Of a stretch of 64,000 nt of DNA, positions 53,526-62,034 are shown one piece after another (positions within the stretch are counted from its first letter, which is position 1; each line of letters begins with the position of its first letter). Under the pieces are notes generated by a model. The model was not told the DNA's origin, did not search any database, and saw only the letters and a list, made by a program, of their open reading frames with translations. Origin of the DNA: an uncultured Clostridia bacterium (GTDB lineage Bacteria; Bacillota; Clostridia; Christensenellales; Borkfalkiaceae). The translations under genes were made by a program, and so were the position numbers. Where the stretch lies: the NCBI GenBank assembly GCA_944367045.1, contig CALVWI010000006.1, positions 32,709 to 96,708 on the forward strand, given 5' to 3'.

Positions 53526-53897
53526 ATGAACATCCACATTTCCAACCTATCGCAAAAGGCGCTCTATGAGCAGGTCTACGACCAGATCAAGGAGCAAATT
53601 TTGGACGGCACGCTCAAGGCGGGCGAGGCGCTCCCGACCATCCGCGGGCTTGCAAAGGACCTGCGCATCAGCGTCATCACGACCTCCCGCGCCTATTCCG
53701 ATTTAGAGCGCGACGGCTACATCTACTCCGTTGTGGGCAAGGGGAGCTTTGTCGCCGAGCGCAATCAGGCGTTCGTCCGCGAGCGCAACCTGCAGGAGAT
53801 GGAGGAGCACCTTCAGAAGGCCGTCGACATCTCCGCCCGCTGCGGCATGAGCGAGGAGGAGCTCCTCGCGCTCGTCAAGAACATTTTCCGAGGTTAG
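53526..53897 (+). CDS. GntR-family repressor, YtrA subfamily
   Basis: 123 residues: a winged helix (about 8-78, ALYEQVYDQIKEQILDGTLKAGEALP in part, and ISVITTSRAYSDLERDGYIY) with a short C-terminal helical tail of the YtrA type and no effector domain. Such proteins repress the ABC transporter genes that follow. The palindrome on its own promoter suggests autoregulation. Spacing to the ATPase gene is three bases. Confidence 0.93.
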   Translation: MNIHISNLSQKALYEQVYDQIKEQILDGTLKAGEALPTIRGLAKDLRISVITTSRAYSDLERDGYIYSVVGKGSFVAERNQAFVRERNLQEMEEHLQKAVDISARCGMSEEELLALVKNIFRG

Positions 53898-53900
53898 AAT

Positions 53901-54740
53901 ATGCTTTCCATTCAGCATTTCACGAAAAATTACCCCAATTTCACCCTTTCGGACGTCTCCTTCGACGTGCCGGACGGCGCCGTCGTGGGGCTCATCGGCG
54001 AGAACGGCGCGGGTAAGAGCACGCTCATCAAGGGCATTTTGGGTGCGGTCACGCCCGATGGCGGGCACATCCTCATGAACGGCAAGGAGCTCTCGGCGCT
54101 TTCGAAGGGGGAGCGGCAGGACATCGCCTTTGTGCTCGACGACGTCGGCCTCCCCTTGGAGCTTTCCCTGAAAGCCACCGGGCGCGTCCTCTCGAACATT
54201 TACGAGACGTGGGACAGCGCCGGGTTTCATGCGCTGTGCGAGCGGTTCGCGCTCCCCGAGAGGAAGCCGCTCAAGAATTTCTCGAAGGGCATGAAGATGA
54301 AGGCGGCGATCGCGGCGGCGCTCTCGCACGAGAGCAAGCTCTTCGTCCTCGACGAGCCGACGAGCGGCCTCGACCCCGTCGTCAGAGACGAAATTTTGGA
54401 GCTTCTCTACGACTACGGCCGCGCCGACCGCGCCATTCTCCTCTCCTCGCACATCACGAGCGACCTCGAGAAGATCTGCGACTACATCGTCTATCTGCAC
54501 GAGGGACGGCTCATCTTTTGCGAGGAGAAAGATAAGCTGCTTGAAAAGTACGCCGTCTATACGGTGGCCGAAGGGCGGCTGAAGGAGCTCGACGAGGGTG
54601 CGATCGTTCGCGTCCTCAGGCGGGAGTACGGCACAGAGGTGCTCGCCGAGCGCGCGAGGATGCCCGAAGCGTTTGAGGCGCGGCCCGTCTCGCTCGAGGA
54701 ACTCATGCTCTTCTATGCAAAGGGGGAGAAGGTATGTTAG
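53901..54740 (+). CDS. ABC transporter ATP-binding protein
   Basis: A 279-residue ATPase. Walker A GENGAGKST, the Q-loop region, signature FSKGMKMK, Walker B LFVLDEPTSGLD and switch His in LLSSHIT are all intact. A C-terminal extension (about 215-279) is typical of YtrB/BcrA-type exporters. It pairs with the membrane protein that overlaps it by seven bases. Substrate unknown; relatives respond to cell-envelope stress. Confidence 0.94.
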   Translation: MLSIQHFTKNYPNFTLSDVSFDVPDGAVVGLIGENGAGKSTLIKGILGAVTPDGGHILMNGKELSALSKGERQDIAFVLDDVGLPLELSLKATGRVLSNIYETWDSAGFHALCERFALPERKPLKNFSKGMKMKAAIAAALSHESKLFVLDEPTSGLDPVVRDEILELLYDYGRADRAILLSSHITSDLEKICDYIVYLHEGRLIFCEEKDKLLEKYAVYTVAEGRLKELDEGAIVRVLRREYGTEVLAERARMPEAFEARPVSLEELMLFYAKGEKVC

Positions 54741-55330
54741 GATTGCTCATCAAGGATCTCATCAACGTGCGCAAACAGGCCATTTGGTACGTTGCGATCG
54801 TCGTGGTGTTCGCGGTGCTGTCCGTGGTGTTGAAGAATGGGGCGTTTTCGGCCGCCATCGGCATCTTGCTGACCATTTCGGTGCCCCTCACGGCGGCTGC
54901 CTACGAAGAGCGTGACGGCTGGCCCAAGTTCGTCGCGGCGAGCGGGCTCCCGAAGGCCGCCGTCGTTGCGGAAAAGTATGTCTTGGGGCTCCTCTTTTGG
55001 CTCTTAAGCGCGGCCGTTTACGTCGCGGCGTACGCCATCATGGGCGCGGAGGACGGCATCGTGGAATTCGTCCTTCCCGTCTGTCTGCCGCTCATCGTGC
55101 TGTCGGCGGTGATGCCGCTCGTGACGAAATTCGGCGTGGAGAAGGCGCGCGCCTACATGATCGCCGTGGTCGTGGTGTTCATGGCGCTCTACGTCGCTCT
55201 CATCCCCGCGCTGAAGGACGCACTTGCAAGCGGCCTTGTTTTCTCCCTCTGCATGGCGGCAGGAACGCTCGTCCTGCTCGGGCTTTCTTTCGCACTATCT
55301 TTGAAAATCTATAAGAGGAAAGAGTTTTAA
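54734..55330 (+). CDS. ABC-2 type permease
   Basis: A 198-residue protein with six predicted membrane segments (about 17-33, 37-55, 83-104, 112-130, 142-158 and 165-188), starting MLGLLIKDLINVRKQAIWY, which fits the ABC2_membrane_5 family of ABC-2 permeases. It overlaps the ATPase gene by seven bases and so is translated with it. It forms the membrane half of the exporter controlled by the GntR protein. Confidence 0.88.
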   Translation: MLGLLIKDLINVRKQAIWYVAIVVVFAVLSVVLKNGAFSAAIGILLTISVPLTAAAYEERDGWPKFVAASGLPKAAVVAEKYVLGLLFWLLSAAVYVAAYAIMGAEDGIVEFVLPVCLPLIVLSAVMPLVTKFGVEKARAYMIAVVVVFMALYVALIPALKDALASGLVFSLCMAAGTLVLLGLSFALSLKIYKRKEF

Positions 55331-55362
55331 AATAGTTCACGAATTTCTTTTGTAAATAAATT

Positions 55363-55398
55363 GCGGCGGCGGGGGTGCAATTGCACCCCCGCCGCCGC
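55363..55398. terminator. Perfect 36-bp palindrome, convergent terminator
   Basis: GCGGCGGCGGGGGTGCAA (55363-55380) is followed directly by its exact complement (55381-55398) with no unpaired centre. ATTCTC follows on the plus strand and AATTTATTTA on the minus strand. It lies between the converging permease and hydrolase genes. Confidence 0.75.
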
Positions 55399-55420
55399 AT
55401 TCTCGTTATATTGTCTAAGA

Positions 55421-56317
55421 TCAGTCCTTGGATGAGACGCGGTTTAGGAACTCGAGGATAGTGCCCCACTTTTCGTCGCGGCCCTGCTTCTCGTTCAAAA
55501 ACTCGTGGCGGGAGTGCTCGAAGAGCTTACACGTCACGTCCTTCATGCCCGCCTTCTCCTTGTAGAACTTCACGAGCTTTTTCACGCCCTTGCCCTTCGC
55601 GCCGACGGGGTCGTCCTGACCCGAGACGACGAGCACCGGAAGATCCCGCCTCAACTTCTTCGTGTAGTCCTTGGTGTAGAGCCTCCGAAGGCCGCGGAAG
55701 AAGTCCGAATAAAAGCGGAAGGAGCAGGTGAACCCGCAGAGCGGATCATTCTTATACGCCTGGTTGTTGGTCTTGTCCGTCGAGAGCCACGCGCCGCCCG
55801 GGAACCCCTTCGCGTAAGCGCCGAAGGAGAGCTTTTCGATGAGCTTTGCGGGCTTCTTCTCGCCGCAAAAGGCGATGCCGAGCGCCGCGACGACGCTCCC
55901 GAGATACACCTCGGCGTCCTTTTTATAGGAGCTGCCCGCGATGATGGCGCCGCCGAGCTCCTCGCCGTGGCGGGCGATGAAGTGCTGCGCCAAAAAGGAG
56001 CCGTAGGAAAAGCCGAGGACGATGACGGGCGTATCGGCGTACTTCTTTTGGAAGGTCTCCAAGATGAGCGCCTCATCGGAGAGAGTGTTCTCGAACATAT
56101 CCTTCTTGGCATAGCCGAGCGACTTCTCGTCCGTCTTGCCGTGGCCGCGGTGGTCGTCCGCAACGACGTAGTAGCCGTGCTCGTTGAGATAGCGTGCGAA
56201 TGCGTCGTAACGAGCCGCGTGCTCCGCCATGCCGTGGAAGATCTGCACGATGGCTTTCGGGCTCTCGCACGGCCATTCGTGGACGACGATCTCCTTCTTT
56301 CCGTTCTTGAGTTTCAT
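55421..56317 (-). CDS. Alpha/beta hydrolase, monoacylglycerol lipase-like
   Basis: 298 residues of the Hydrolase_4 type: VQIFHGMAEHAARYDAFA, DDHRGHGKT, nucleophile elbow GFSYGSF, acid in VSGQDDPVG, and catalytic His in HSRHEFLNE. This suggests an ester hydrolase acting on lipids or lysophospholipids in the cytosol. GAGGTAAC precedes the ATG. It starts four bases after the pheT stop, so it may be cotranscribed with pheST under the T-box. Confidence 0.92.
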   Translation of the reverse strand: MKLKNGKKEIVVHEWPCESPKAIVQIFHGMAEHAARYDAFARYLNEHGYYVVADDHRGHGKTDEKSLGYAKKDMFENTLSDEALILETFQKKYADTPVIVLGFSYGSFLAQHFIARHGEELGGAIIAGSSYKKDAEVYLGSVVAALGIAFCGEKKPAKLIEKLSFGAYAKGFPGGAWLSTDKTNNQAYKNDPLCGFTCSFRFYSDFFRGLRRLYTKDYTKKLRRDLPVLVVSGQDDPVGAKGKGVKKLVKFYKEKAGMKDVTCKLFEHSRHEFLNEKQGRDEKWGTILEFLNRVSSKD

Positions 56318-56321
56318 ATTG

Positions 56322-58721
56322 TTACCTCAATTCTGCGCCGAGATTGTGCGCAAGGTTGCCCACGATCTTGTGGAAGAAGCCGTCCACCGCCTCGGGCGAG
56401 AGCGGCTTTTCGGCGGTCTCCTCGGGGGAGAAGGTGATGCGGAAGGCCATGCTCTTCTTGCCCGCGCCCACCTGCGCGCTGCGGTAGACATCGAAGAGCT
56501 CCGCCTTTTTCGCTGCCTTGCAGGCGTGGAGGATGGCGTTCTCGAGCTCCGAACACGTCACCTTTTCGTCGACGACGACGGCGAGATCGCGCTGCACGCT
56601 CTCGAAGCGGGGCAGGTTGTGATAGACGATGTCCTTCGCGAACTTCTTAGAGAGGGCGTCGTAGTCGAACTCCGCGAGATACACGGGCTTTTCGAGGGAG
56701 AGTTCCTCCAAAATGGCGGGATGCAGCTCGCCCAGCCAGCCGACTTCGCGCTCGCCGAGCTTCAAAACCGCCGTCTTGCCGGGGTGCAGGAAGGGCTTTT
56801 CGCCGCGCACGAAGGTGAGACGGACGGAGAAGGCCTCGGCGACGGCCTCGATGCCGCCCTTGAGATCGAAGAAGTCGTACTCGCCCCAGACGGCCATCGT
56901 ACAGCGCTTGTTCTCCTTGGGAAGGGCCTTGAGGGGCAGTTCCTCGGGAATGTAGGCGTTGGCGAGCTCGAACATCTTGCCCTCGCCGTTCCCGCGGCGC
57001 ACGTTGCGCACGACGTTTTGAAGCATGGAAGGTGCGAGGAAGGTGCGCATCACGGAGAGGTCCTCGCCGATGGGGTTCAAAATACGGATGGCCTTGCGCT
57101 CGGGCGCGTCCTCGGGCAGGCGGAAGAGATCGAAATCCTTCGGCGAATAGAAGGAGTAGTTGCAGGCCTCGAAGTAGCCCTCGCCCGCAAGCACGCGCTT
57201 GAAGCGAAGTTCCTGCTGCTGCGCCGCCGTCCAGCCGCCATGCGTGACCGTCGCCCTCTGCAGGAAGGTGGGCGTGATGTGCTCGTAGCCGTACATGCGG
57301 ATGATCTCCTCCGCAAGGTCGGGCCAGCCGTCCACGTCCTCGCGCCAAAGGGGCACGGTGACGGTGAGCTTGTCGCCCTCCTCCTTCACGTCGAAAAAGA
57401 GGCGCTTTAAAATGGCGACGGCCTCAACCTCGGGCACTTCGATGCCGAGAAGGCTGTCGATCTCAGTCATGGTGCAGGTGACCTGTTTGGGGGTGAGATC
57501 CGCGGCGTTCTCGTCGGCGCGGTAGGTGGTGGACACGCCGCAGCCGAGCTCTTCCACAAGGTGCAGCGCCCTGTCCATCGCGACCGAGCAGGTGTAGGCG
57601 TCCACGCCCTTTTCAAAGCGGGAGGAGGAATCGCTGCGCTGACCGAGGGCGCGGGAGGTCTTGCGAACGCTGTCGCGCGCGAACTTGGCGGCCTCGAAGA
57701 AGACGGCCTTGGTCTCGGGTTTGATCTCGCTGTTCAAGCCCCCCATGATGCCCGCGAGGGCAACGCCGCCCTCCGCATCGCAAATGAGAAGGTTGTCGGG
57801 GTGAAGGGTGAACTCCTTCTCGTCGAGGGTGACGATCTTCTCGCCCTCCTCGGCACGGCGGACGATAATTTTCCCGCCGCGCAGGAAGTTCCTGTCGAAC
57901 GCGTGCATGGGCTGGCCCATCTCGAGAAGGACAAAGTTGGTGATGTCGACGATGTCCGAAACCGAGCGGAGACCGCACAGGGCGAGGCGGCGGCGCATCC
58001 AGCGGGGCGAGGTGCCGATCTTGACGTCCTTCACATAGTGCCCCACATAGCGCGGGCAGAGAGAAGGCTCCTTCACTTCGACGGGGATACGGACGTCCGT
58101 CTCGGCGGCGGTGTAGCTAAGGGCGGGCATCTTCAGGGGCTTTTTGAGGACGGCCGCGACTTCGCGGGCGATCCCCAAGATGCACTGGCAGTCAGGGCGG
58201 TTGGCGGTGACGGCGATGTCGAAGAGGTAGTCATCGATGCCGACCACGGGGCGGATATCCGCGCCCACGGGCTCGTTCTCGTCGAGAATGAGGATGCCGT
58301 AGACCTCCGCGCCCTCGTAGAAGTCGTTGGTGATGCCGAGCTCCTCGCCCGAGCACATCATGCCCTCGGACACGACGCCGCGGAGCTTCCCGTTCTTGAT
58401 CTTCTGCACGCCGCCCTCGTGGAGGACGGTCGCCCCGTCGAGCGCGCAGGGCACCTTTGCGCCCTCGAACACGTTGGTGGCCGCCGTGCAGATCTGCTTG
58501 ACGCCGTGCTCGCCGCAGTCCACTTTACAGATGGTGAGCCTGTCCGCATCGGGGTGCTTCTCGCAGGAGAGGATCTTGCCGACGACGACGTTCGTCACGT
58601 CCTTGCCGAGGTAGGTGAGCTCCTCCACCTCAAACCCGCACGAGAAGAGCTTCTCCTGAAGTTCCTCGGCGGAGATGTCGATATCTACATAATCTTTTAA
58701 CCAGCTGAAAGGTGCGATCAT
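56322..58721 (-). CDS. pheT: Phenylalanyl-tRNA synthetase beta subunit
   Basis: A complete 799-residue subunit: an N-terminal region with MIAPFSWLKDYVDID, the tRNA-binding OB domain (about 40-150, VVVGKILSCEKHPDADRL in part), the B3/B4 editing domain (about 210-380), B5 (about 405-475), the catalytic-like core (about 480-690) and the C-terminal anticodon-binding FDX-ACB domain (about 705-799, FESVQRDLAVVVDE). It works as an alpha2-beta2 enzyme with PheS. GAGGAGGAAGC precedes the ATG. Confidence 0.98.
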   Translation of the reverse strand: MIAPFSWLKDYVDIDISAEELQEKLFSCGFEVEELTYLGKDVTNVVVGKILSCEKHPDADRLTICKVDCGEHGVKQICTAATNVFEGAKVPCALDGATVLHEGGVQKIKNGKLRGVVSEGMMCSGEELGITNDFYEGAEVYGILILDENEPVGADIRPVVGIDDYLFDIAVTANRPDCQCILGIAREVAAVLKKPLKMPALSYTAAETDVRIPVEVKEPSLCPRYVGHYVKDVKIGTSPRWMRRRLALCGLRSVSDIVDITNFVLLEMGQPMHAFDRNFLRGGKIIVRRAEEGEKIVTLDEKEFTLHPDNLLICDAEGGVALAGIMGGLNSEIKPETKAVFFEAAKFARDSVRKTSRALGQRSDSSSRFEKGVDAYTCSVAMDRALHLVEELGCGVSTTYRADENAADLTPKQVTCTMTEIDSLLGIEVPEVEAVAILKRLFFDVKEEGDKLTVTVPLWREDVDGWPDLAEEIIRMYGYEHITPTFLQRATVTHGGWTAAQQQELRFKRVLAGEGYFEACNYSFYSPKDFDLFRLPEDAPERKAIRILNPIGEDLSVMRTFLAPSMLQNVVRNVRRGNGEGKMFELANAYIPEELPLKALPKENKRCTMAVWGEYDFFDLKGGIEAVAEAFSVRLTFVRGEKPFLHPGKTAVLKLGEREVGWLGELHPAILEELSLEKPVYLAEFDYDALSKKFAKDIVYHNLPRFESVQRDLAVVVDEKVTCSELENAILHACKAAKKAELFDVYRSAQVGAGKKSMAFRITFSPEETAEKPLSPEAVDGFFHKIVGNLAHNLGAELR

Positions 58722-58733
58722 CTTGCTTCCTCC

Positions 58734-59765
58734 TCAATCTTTGAACTGTTCCAAGAAGCGCACGTCGTTCTCCGTGAGCAGCTTGATGTTGTTGATGCCG
58801 TATTTGAGCATGGCGATGCGCTCGATGCCCATGCCGAACGCAAAGCCCGTGTATTCGTCGGGGTCGATGTTGCAGTTTTCAAGCACGCGCCTGTTGACCA
58901 TGCCCGCGCCCAAAACTTCGATCCAGCCCGTGCCCTTGCAGAGCGAGCACCCCTTGCCGCCGCACGCCGCGCAGGAGACGTCCACCTCGACGGAGGGTTC
59001 CGTGAAGGGGAAGTACGAGGGACGAAGGCGGGTCTTACTCGAGGACGAGAACATCGTGCGCGCGAACTCGTCGAGCATGCCCTGCAAATCGCAGAGGGTG
59101 ATGTGCCTGTCCACGACGAGGCCCTCCATCTGGTGGAACATGGGCGAGTGCGTCGCGTCGTCGTCCGAGCGGAACACGCGGCCGGGGGAGAGCATCTTGA
59201 TGGGCGGACGGTGCTTCTCCATGAAGCGGATCTGCCCCGCGCTCGTCTGCGTGCGGAGGAGGTACTCGTCCGAAAGATAGAAGGTGTCCTGCATGTCGCG
59301 GGCGGGGTGGTCGGCGGGGGTGTTGAGCGCCGTGAAGTTGTAGTAGTCGTTCTCGATCTCGGGGCCCTCGAAGATCTCAAAACCCATGCCTGCGAAGATG
59401 TCGACAAGCTCGTTCTTAACGCGCGTCACGGGGTGCAAGGCCCCCTTCTGCTGCCGCTTGCCCGGCATGGTGACGTCGAGCGACTCGCTCTCGAGTTTTG
59501 CGGCGAGCTCCCTCTCCTTGAGCCGCGCCTCAACGGCCGCGAAGTCCTGCTCGAGCCGCTCGCGGATGGCGTTCACGCGCTTGCCGAAGGAGGGGCGCTC
59601 CTCGGGGGAGAGCTCCCGCATCTTTTTCAGCATCGCCGTAACGACGCCCGCTCTCCCTAAGAACTTCATCTTGACTTCGTAGAGCGCGCGGCTGCCCTCG
59701 GCCTTTTCCGCCTCCTGAAGGGCAGTTTTGACGATGTCTTCCTGCATCAATTCTTTCTCTTCCAT
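58734..59765 (-). CDS. pheS: Phenylalanyl-tRNA synthetase alpha subunit
   Basis: 343 residues. A coiled-coil N-terminus (1-90) contacts tRNA, and the class II catalytic core carries [17 protein letters not shown], motif 2 [24 protein letters not shown] in pieces, and [11 protein letters not shown] before [10 protein letters not shown] (motif 3). It charges tRNA-Phe. Expression is controlled by the T-box immediately upstream. AAGGAGTAG precedes the ATG. Confidence 0.98.
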   Translation of the reverse strand: MEEKELMQEDIVKTALQEAEKAEGSRALYEVKMKFLGRAGVVTAMLKKMRELSPEERPSFGKRVNAIRERLEQDFAAVEARLKERELAAKLESESLDVTMPGKRQQKGALHPVTRVKNELVDIFAGMGFEIFEGPEIENDYYNFTALNTPADHPARDMQDTFYLSDEYLLRTQTSAGQIRFMEKHRPPIKMLSPGRVFRSDDDATHSPMFHQMEGLVVDRHITLCDLQGMLDEFARTMFSSSSKTRLRPSYFPFTEPSVEVDVSCAACGGKGCSLCKGTGWIEVLGAGMVNRRVLENCNIDPDEYTGFAFGMGIERIAMLKYGINNIKLLTENDVRFLEQFKD

Positions 59766-59780
59766 TTTCTACTCCTTATG

Positions 59781-59814
59781 AAAAAAGCCCCGCCGGCCGA
59801 ATGGCCGACAGGGC
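59781..59814 (-). terminator. Regulated terminator of the Phe T-box
   Basis: Minus strand: GCCCTGTCGGCC and GGCCGGCGGGGC pair (two weak positions) around ATTC and run into six Ts. Confidence 0.85.
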
Positions 59815-60023
59815 GAAGCGTTCTCGCGGTACCACCTGTCTTTACGCGGAAAAAGTCCGCGCCTCATTGCCCCTTGACGCGGGGGAAACGGCTCCCCTTG
59901 AAGTTCTGTTCGGGGGAGCGGCTCGCGGGGGAATACCGCACGCGCTTTTCGGGCGGCCTTTCAGCCTCAGGGCCTGCCTCTCTGTGCAAAAGCGGGGTGT
60001 GCGTCTCTTCCGTTCAACGCCTT
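59781..60023 (-). ncRNA. T-box riboswitch controlling pheST, specifier UUC
   Basis: On the minus strand the leader contains the T-box sequence AGGTGGTACCGCG (59825-59837) just before a terminator stem (59787-59798 with 59803-59814) and TTTTTT (59781-59786). Upstream, Stem I shows GGAAGAGACGCAC, an AGAGAGGCAGG segment and the helix CGCAC/GTGCG; directly after it lies GGTATTCCCC, where TTC (59931-59933) is the likely phenylalanine specifier. Uncharged tRNA-Phe would stabilise the antiterminator and switch on pheST. Confidence 0.88.
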
Positions 60024-60029
60024 TTCCCC

Positions 60030-60058
60030 ATTATAGCCCGTTTGCGGGGAGTTGTCAA
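60030..60058 (-). promoter_or_regulatory. Promoter of the pheST T-box transcript
   Basis: Minus strand: TTGACA (60053-60058), 17-nt spacer, TATAAT (60030-60035), both boxes consensus. Confidence 0.9.
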
Positions 60059-60100
60059 ACATTTTTCACCGTTTTTCGGGAGCGGCTCGGCGGGAGAAGG

Positions 60101-60204
60101 GCACGCGGAGAGAAGGGCGCGCGGGGAGAAAGGCACGCGGGGAGAAGGGTGCGCGGGGAGAAGGGCACGCGGGGAGAAGGGTGCGCGGGGAGAAGGGCGC
60201 GCGG
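60101..60204. repeat. Minisatellite of 16-bp units (6.5 copies) ending in an 18-bp hairpin arm
   Basis: The unit G(C/T)(A/G)CGCGGGGAGAAGG starts at 60101, 60117, 60133, 60149, 60165, 60181 and 60197. Unit variants GCACGC, GTGCGC and GCGCGC alternate. The last copy merges into GCGCGGCGGCCGCCCGCA (60199-60216), which pairs perfectly with 60220-60237. The block lies between the end of the lipoprotein gene and the T-box promoter. Frames open through it but have no ribosome binding site. Confidence 0.9.
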
Positions 60205-60237
60205 CGGCCGCCCGCAGAATGCGGGCGGCCGCCGCGC
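60199..60237 (-). terminator. 18-bp perfect hairpin after the lipoprotein gene
   Basis: The arms 60199-60216 and 60220-60237 are exact complements with a GAA loop. It lies 15 bases after the minus-strand stop at 60252, but no U-tract follows, only the minisatellite. Confidence 0.5.
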
Positions 60238-60251
60238 CATATCGCACGAAG

Positions 60252-60695
60252 TTACTTCTTCTTCATCGTGACGGACACCTCGCCGAAGGGAGCGCCGATC
60301 GTCTCGCCCGAGACGGCGTAGGAGATGGTCTCTCCGTCGCAGGGGAAGGTCTCCGTCGCGCCGTCGAGCGTGATGTCGATGTATCCGTCCGTCCCGCTCC
60401 GCTCCCAAAGAAGGTCGAAGGTGAGCGTGAGGACAAGCCTGACCGTGAACGTCGCCGTGCCGTCCTCGCGGAGTTCGAAGGTGAAGGTGTCCTCGGTGAG
60501 CGCGGATAAGAGCCAGTTGTCGCCCGCGCGCAGCGTGATCGCCGTGCCGTCGTCGCCCTCGTAGGAGAGCGATTCGAAGACGTAGGTGCCCTCGAGCGGG
60601 GCGGGTTCTTCGCCGCCCTGCTCCGTGCACGCCGCAAAGCTCAGAAGCCCCAGAAGGAGCGCCAACATTGCCCATAAACAGCTGCGTTTTTTCAT
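60252..60695 (-). CDS. Small predicted lipoprotein, function unknown
   Basis: 147 residues. Residues 1-24 form a lipoprotein signal (MKKRSCLWAMLALLLG, ending LLSFAAC). The mature part is beta-rich (EGTYVFESLSYEGDDGTAITL, TFTFELREDGTATFTVRL in part), which resembles lipocalin-like extracytoplasmic proteins of Firmicutes, but no family is certain. The start at 60695 follows AAAGGGGGG. It is 87 bp after a GNAT gene. Confidence 0.8.
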   Translation of the reverse strand: MKKRSCLWAMLALLLGLLSFAACTEQGGEEPAPLEGTYVFESLSYEGDDGTAITLRAGDNWLLSALTEDTFTFELREDGTATFTVRLVLTLTFDLLWERSGTDGYIDITLDGATETFPCDGETISYAVSGETIGAPFGEVSVTMKKK

Positions 60696-60782
60696 ATATC
60701 CCCCTTTTCGCGCGGGTTTCGCGCTTGTTTTTCGATTTGCCCGGCCGCTCAGTCGCTCGGGCGTTTCATTCCCCACGCCTGC

Positions 60783-61184
60783 TCAGTCGCGCTGCGGGAA
60801 GAAGTACATGGGGCTCGCCTCGGTGACTTCCGTAAAGCCGTGCCGCTCGTAAAAGCGCATGGCGGGGTGCTCGCCCACGAGCACGACCTTATGGAAGGCC
60901 GCATAGCGCACTTTCAGCCGCTCCAAGAGCTCCCCGCCGATGCCGTCGTTCTGATGATCGGCGCGGACGAGAAGGTAGTGCACATAGGCCGTCAAGTACC
61001 CGTCGTCCATCGCCGCGATGAGGCCGACGAGCTCGCTCCCCTCCCACGCCGTATAGACGGTGCCGTAGTTTTCGAGGGCTTTTGAAAGGGTCTCGGGCTC
61101 CCTGCCCGACTCCCAGCCGATGGAGAGGAAGAGCCTTTCGAGCTGCTCCGCGGGAAGGCGTTTTTTATCGCTGTAGTTTATCAT
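60783..61184 (-). CDS. GNAT-family N-acetyltransferase
   Basis: 133 residues with VYTAWEGSELVGLIAAMDDG, YLLVRADHQNDGIGGELLERL (the acetyl-CoA loop QNDGIGG) and HPAMRFYERHGFTEV. Its substrate is not known. Its ATG overlaps the comF stop by four bases, so the two are coupled. Confidence 0.9.
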   Translation of the reverse strand: MINYSDKKRLPAEQLERLFLSIGWESGREPETLSKALENYGTVYTAWEGSELVGLIAAMDDGYLTAYVHYLLVRADHQNDGIGGELLERLKVRYAAFHKVVLVGEHPAMRFYERHGFTEVTEASPMYFFPQRD

Positions 61185-61936
61185 TTTTTGCTCCGTTTGG
61201 GGTGAAGGGCGGTGTCCTCGACGCTCGTGAAGGTGAGAAGGCCGACGCGCTCCGCACCCGCCCGCGTGAAGAGCCCCGCAAGCTCGCCCGCCGTGGCGCC
61301 CGTCGTCATGGTGTCGTCGACGATGACGATGCGGCGGCCCCTGACTTCCCTGCGCTTTGCGAGGTGGAACGCGCCCTTCAAGTTCTCCTCGCGGGCAGTG
61401 CGGCCGAGCGTCTTCTGCGCCTTCGTCTCGCGCTGCTTCTCGGCGACGTCCAAAAGCTCCTTCCCCGTGCGGCGGGCGAGTTCCTCGGCAAGCAGGCGGG
61501 ACTGGTTATACCCGCGCGCCCGCTCCGCCCGCTTCGTCATGGGAACGAAGGTGAGCGCATCGCTCTCCTGAAATTCGCGGAGAAAAAGCGGGAGCATCTC
61601 GTCCGCGAGGGTGCTTACGAGATACCTTTCGCCCCGTTTGAGGCGCAGGACAAGGGCGGCGGCTCCCCCTTCATGCAGACAGCACGAGCGCGCCTTTTGG
61701 ACGGCGAGGGGTTGGCGTTTGCATTCGAGGCAGGGGCCCTCTTCCAGCACGCGGCGGCCGCAGAAGGGACAGCAGGTCGTGATGACGGGCAGTTCCTCTC
61801 GGCACTTTTTGCAGAGGCGCTCGTTTTCGAACACCTCGCGTCCGCACAGATCGCAGGTATAGTTATACGATTCGCCGTAGGCTTTGAGCCGCGAAATAAG
61901 GCGGGTGAACCGCTCTTTGACCGTCATTTTTTCCAT
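61181..61936 (-). CDS. comF: ComF-family protein (phosphoribosyltransferase fold), probably near-leaderless mRNA
   Basis: About 251 residues from the ATG at 61936; a second in-frame ATG three codons later is possible. The N-terminus has zinc-finger Cys pairs (CDLCGREV, CKKC, CCPFCGRR, CLEC) and the C-terminal part has the phosphoribosyltransferase motif IVIVDDTMTTGAT. ComF helps bring single-stranded DNA in during transformation in competent species, and is often kept in species without other competence genes. The promoter at 61946-61974 puts the start site two to three bases before the ATG, with no Shine-Dalgarno sequence. Confidence 0.92.
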   Translation of the reverse strand: MEKMTVKERFTRLISRLKAYGESYNYTCDLCGREVFENERLCKKCREELPVITTCCPFCGRRVLEEGPCLECKRQPLAVQKARSCCLHEGGAAALVLRLKRGERYLVSTLADEMLPLFLREFQESDALTFVPMTKRAERARGYNQSRLLAEELARRTGKELLDVAEKQRETKAQKTLGRTAREENLKGAFHLAKRREVRGRRIVIVDDTMTTGATAGELAGLFTRAGAERVGLLTFTSVEDTALHPKRSKK

Positions 61937-61945
61937 TTCGACTGT

Positions 61946-61974
61946 ATTATAGCATACCCGCCCCGCATTTTCAA
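61946..61974 (-). promoter_or_regulatory. Promoter of comF with almost no leader
   Basis: Minus strand: TTGAAA (61969-61974), 17-nt spacer ending TGC, TATAAT (61946-61951). The first ATG begins ten bases after the -10. Confidence 0.8.
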
Positions 61975-61981
61975 GAGTTAT

Positions 61982-62028
61982 CGGAAAAATGCTGCAGCGG
62001 GCGGGTGCAGATCGCACCCGCCCGCCGC
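61982..62028 (-). terminator. Terminator of the 58-residue gene
   Basis: Minus strand: GCGGGCGGGTGC (62014-62025) pairs with 61997-62008 and is followed by TGCAGCATTTTTCC, ending the small gene just upstream of the comF promoter. Confidence 0.8.
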
Positions 62029-62034
62029 GATACA

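Noticed and set aside
60052-60321. Arg/Gly-rich protein encoded by the 16-bp repeat
   Set aside because: A 16-bp period shifts frame each unit; the open frames have no ribosome binding site and overlap the T-box promoter.
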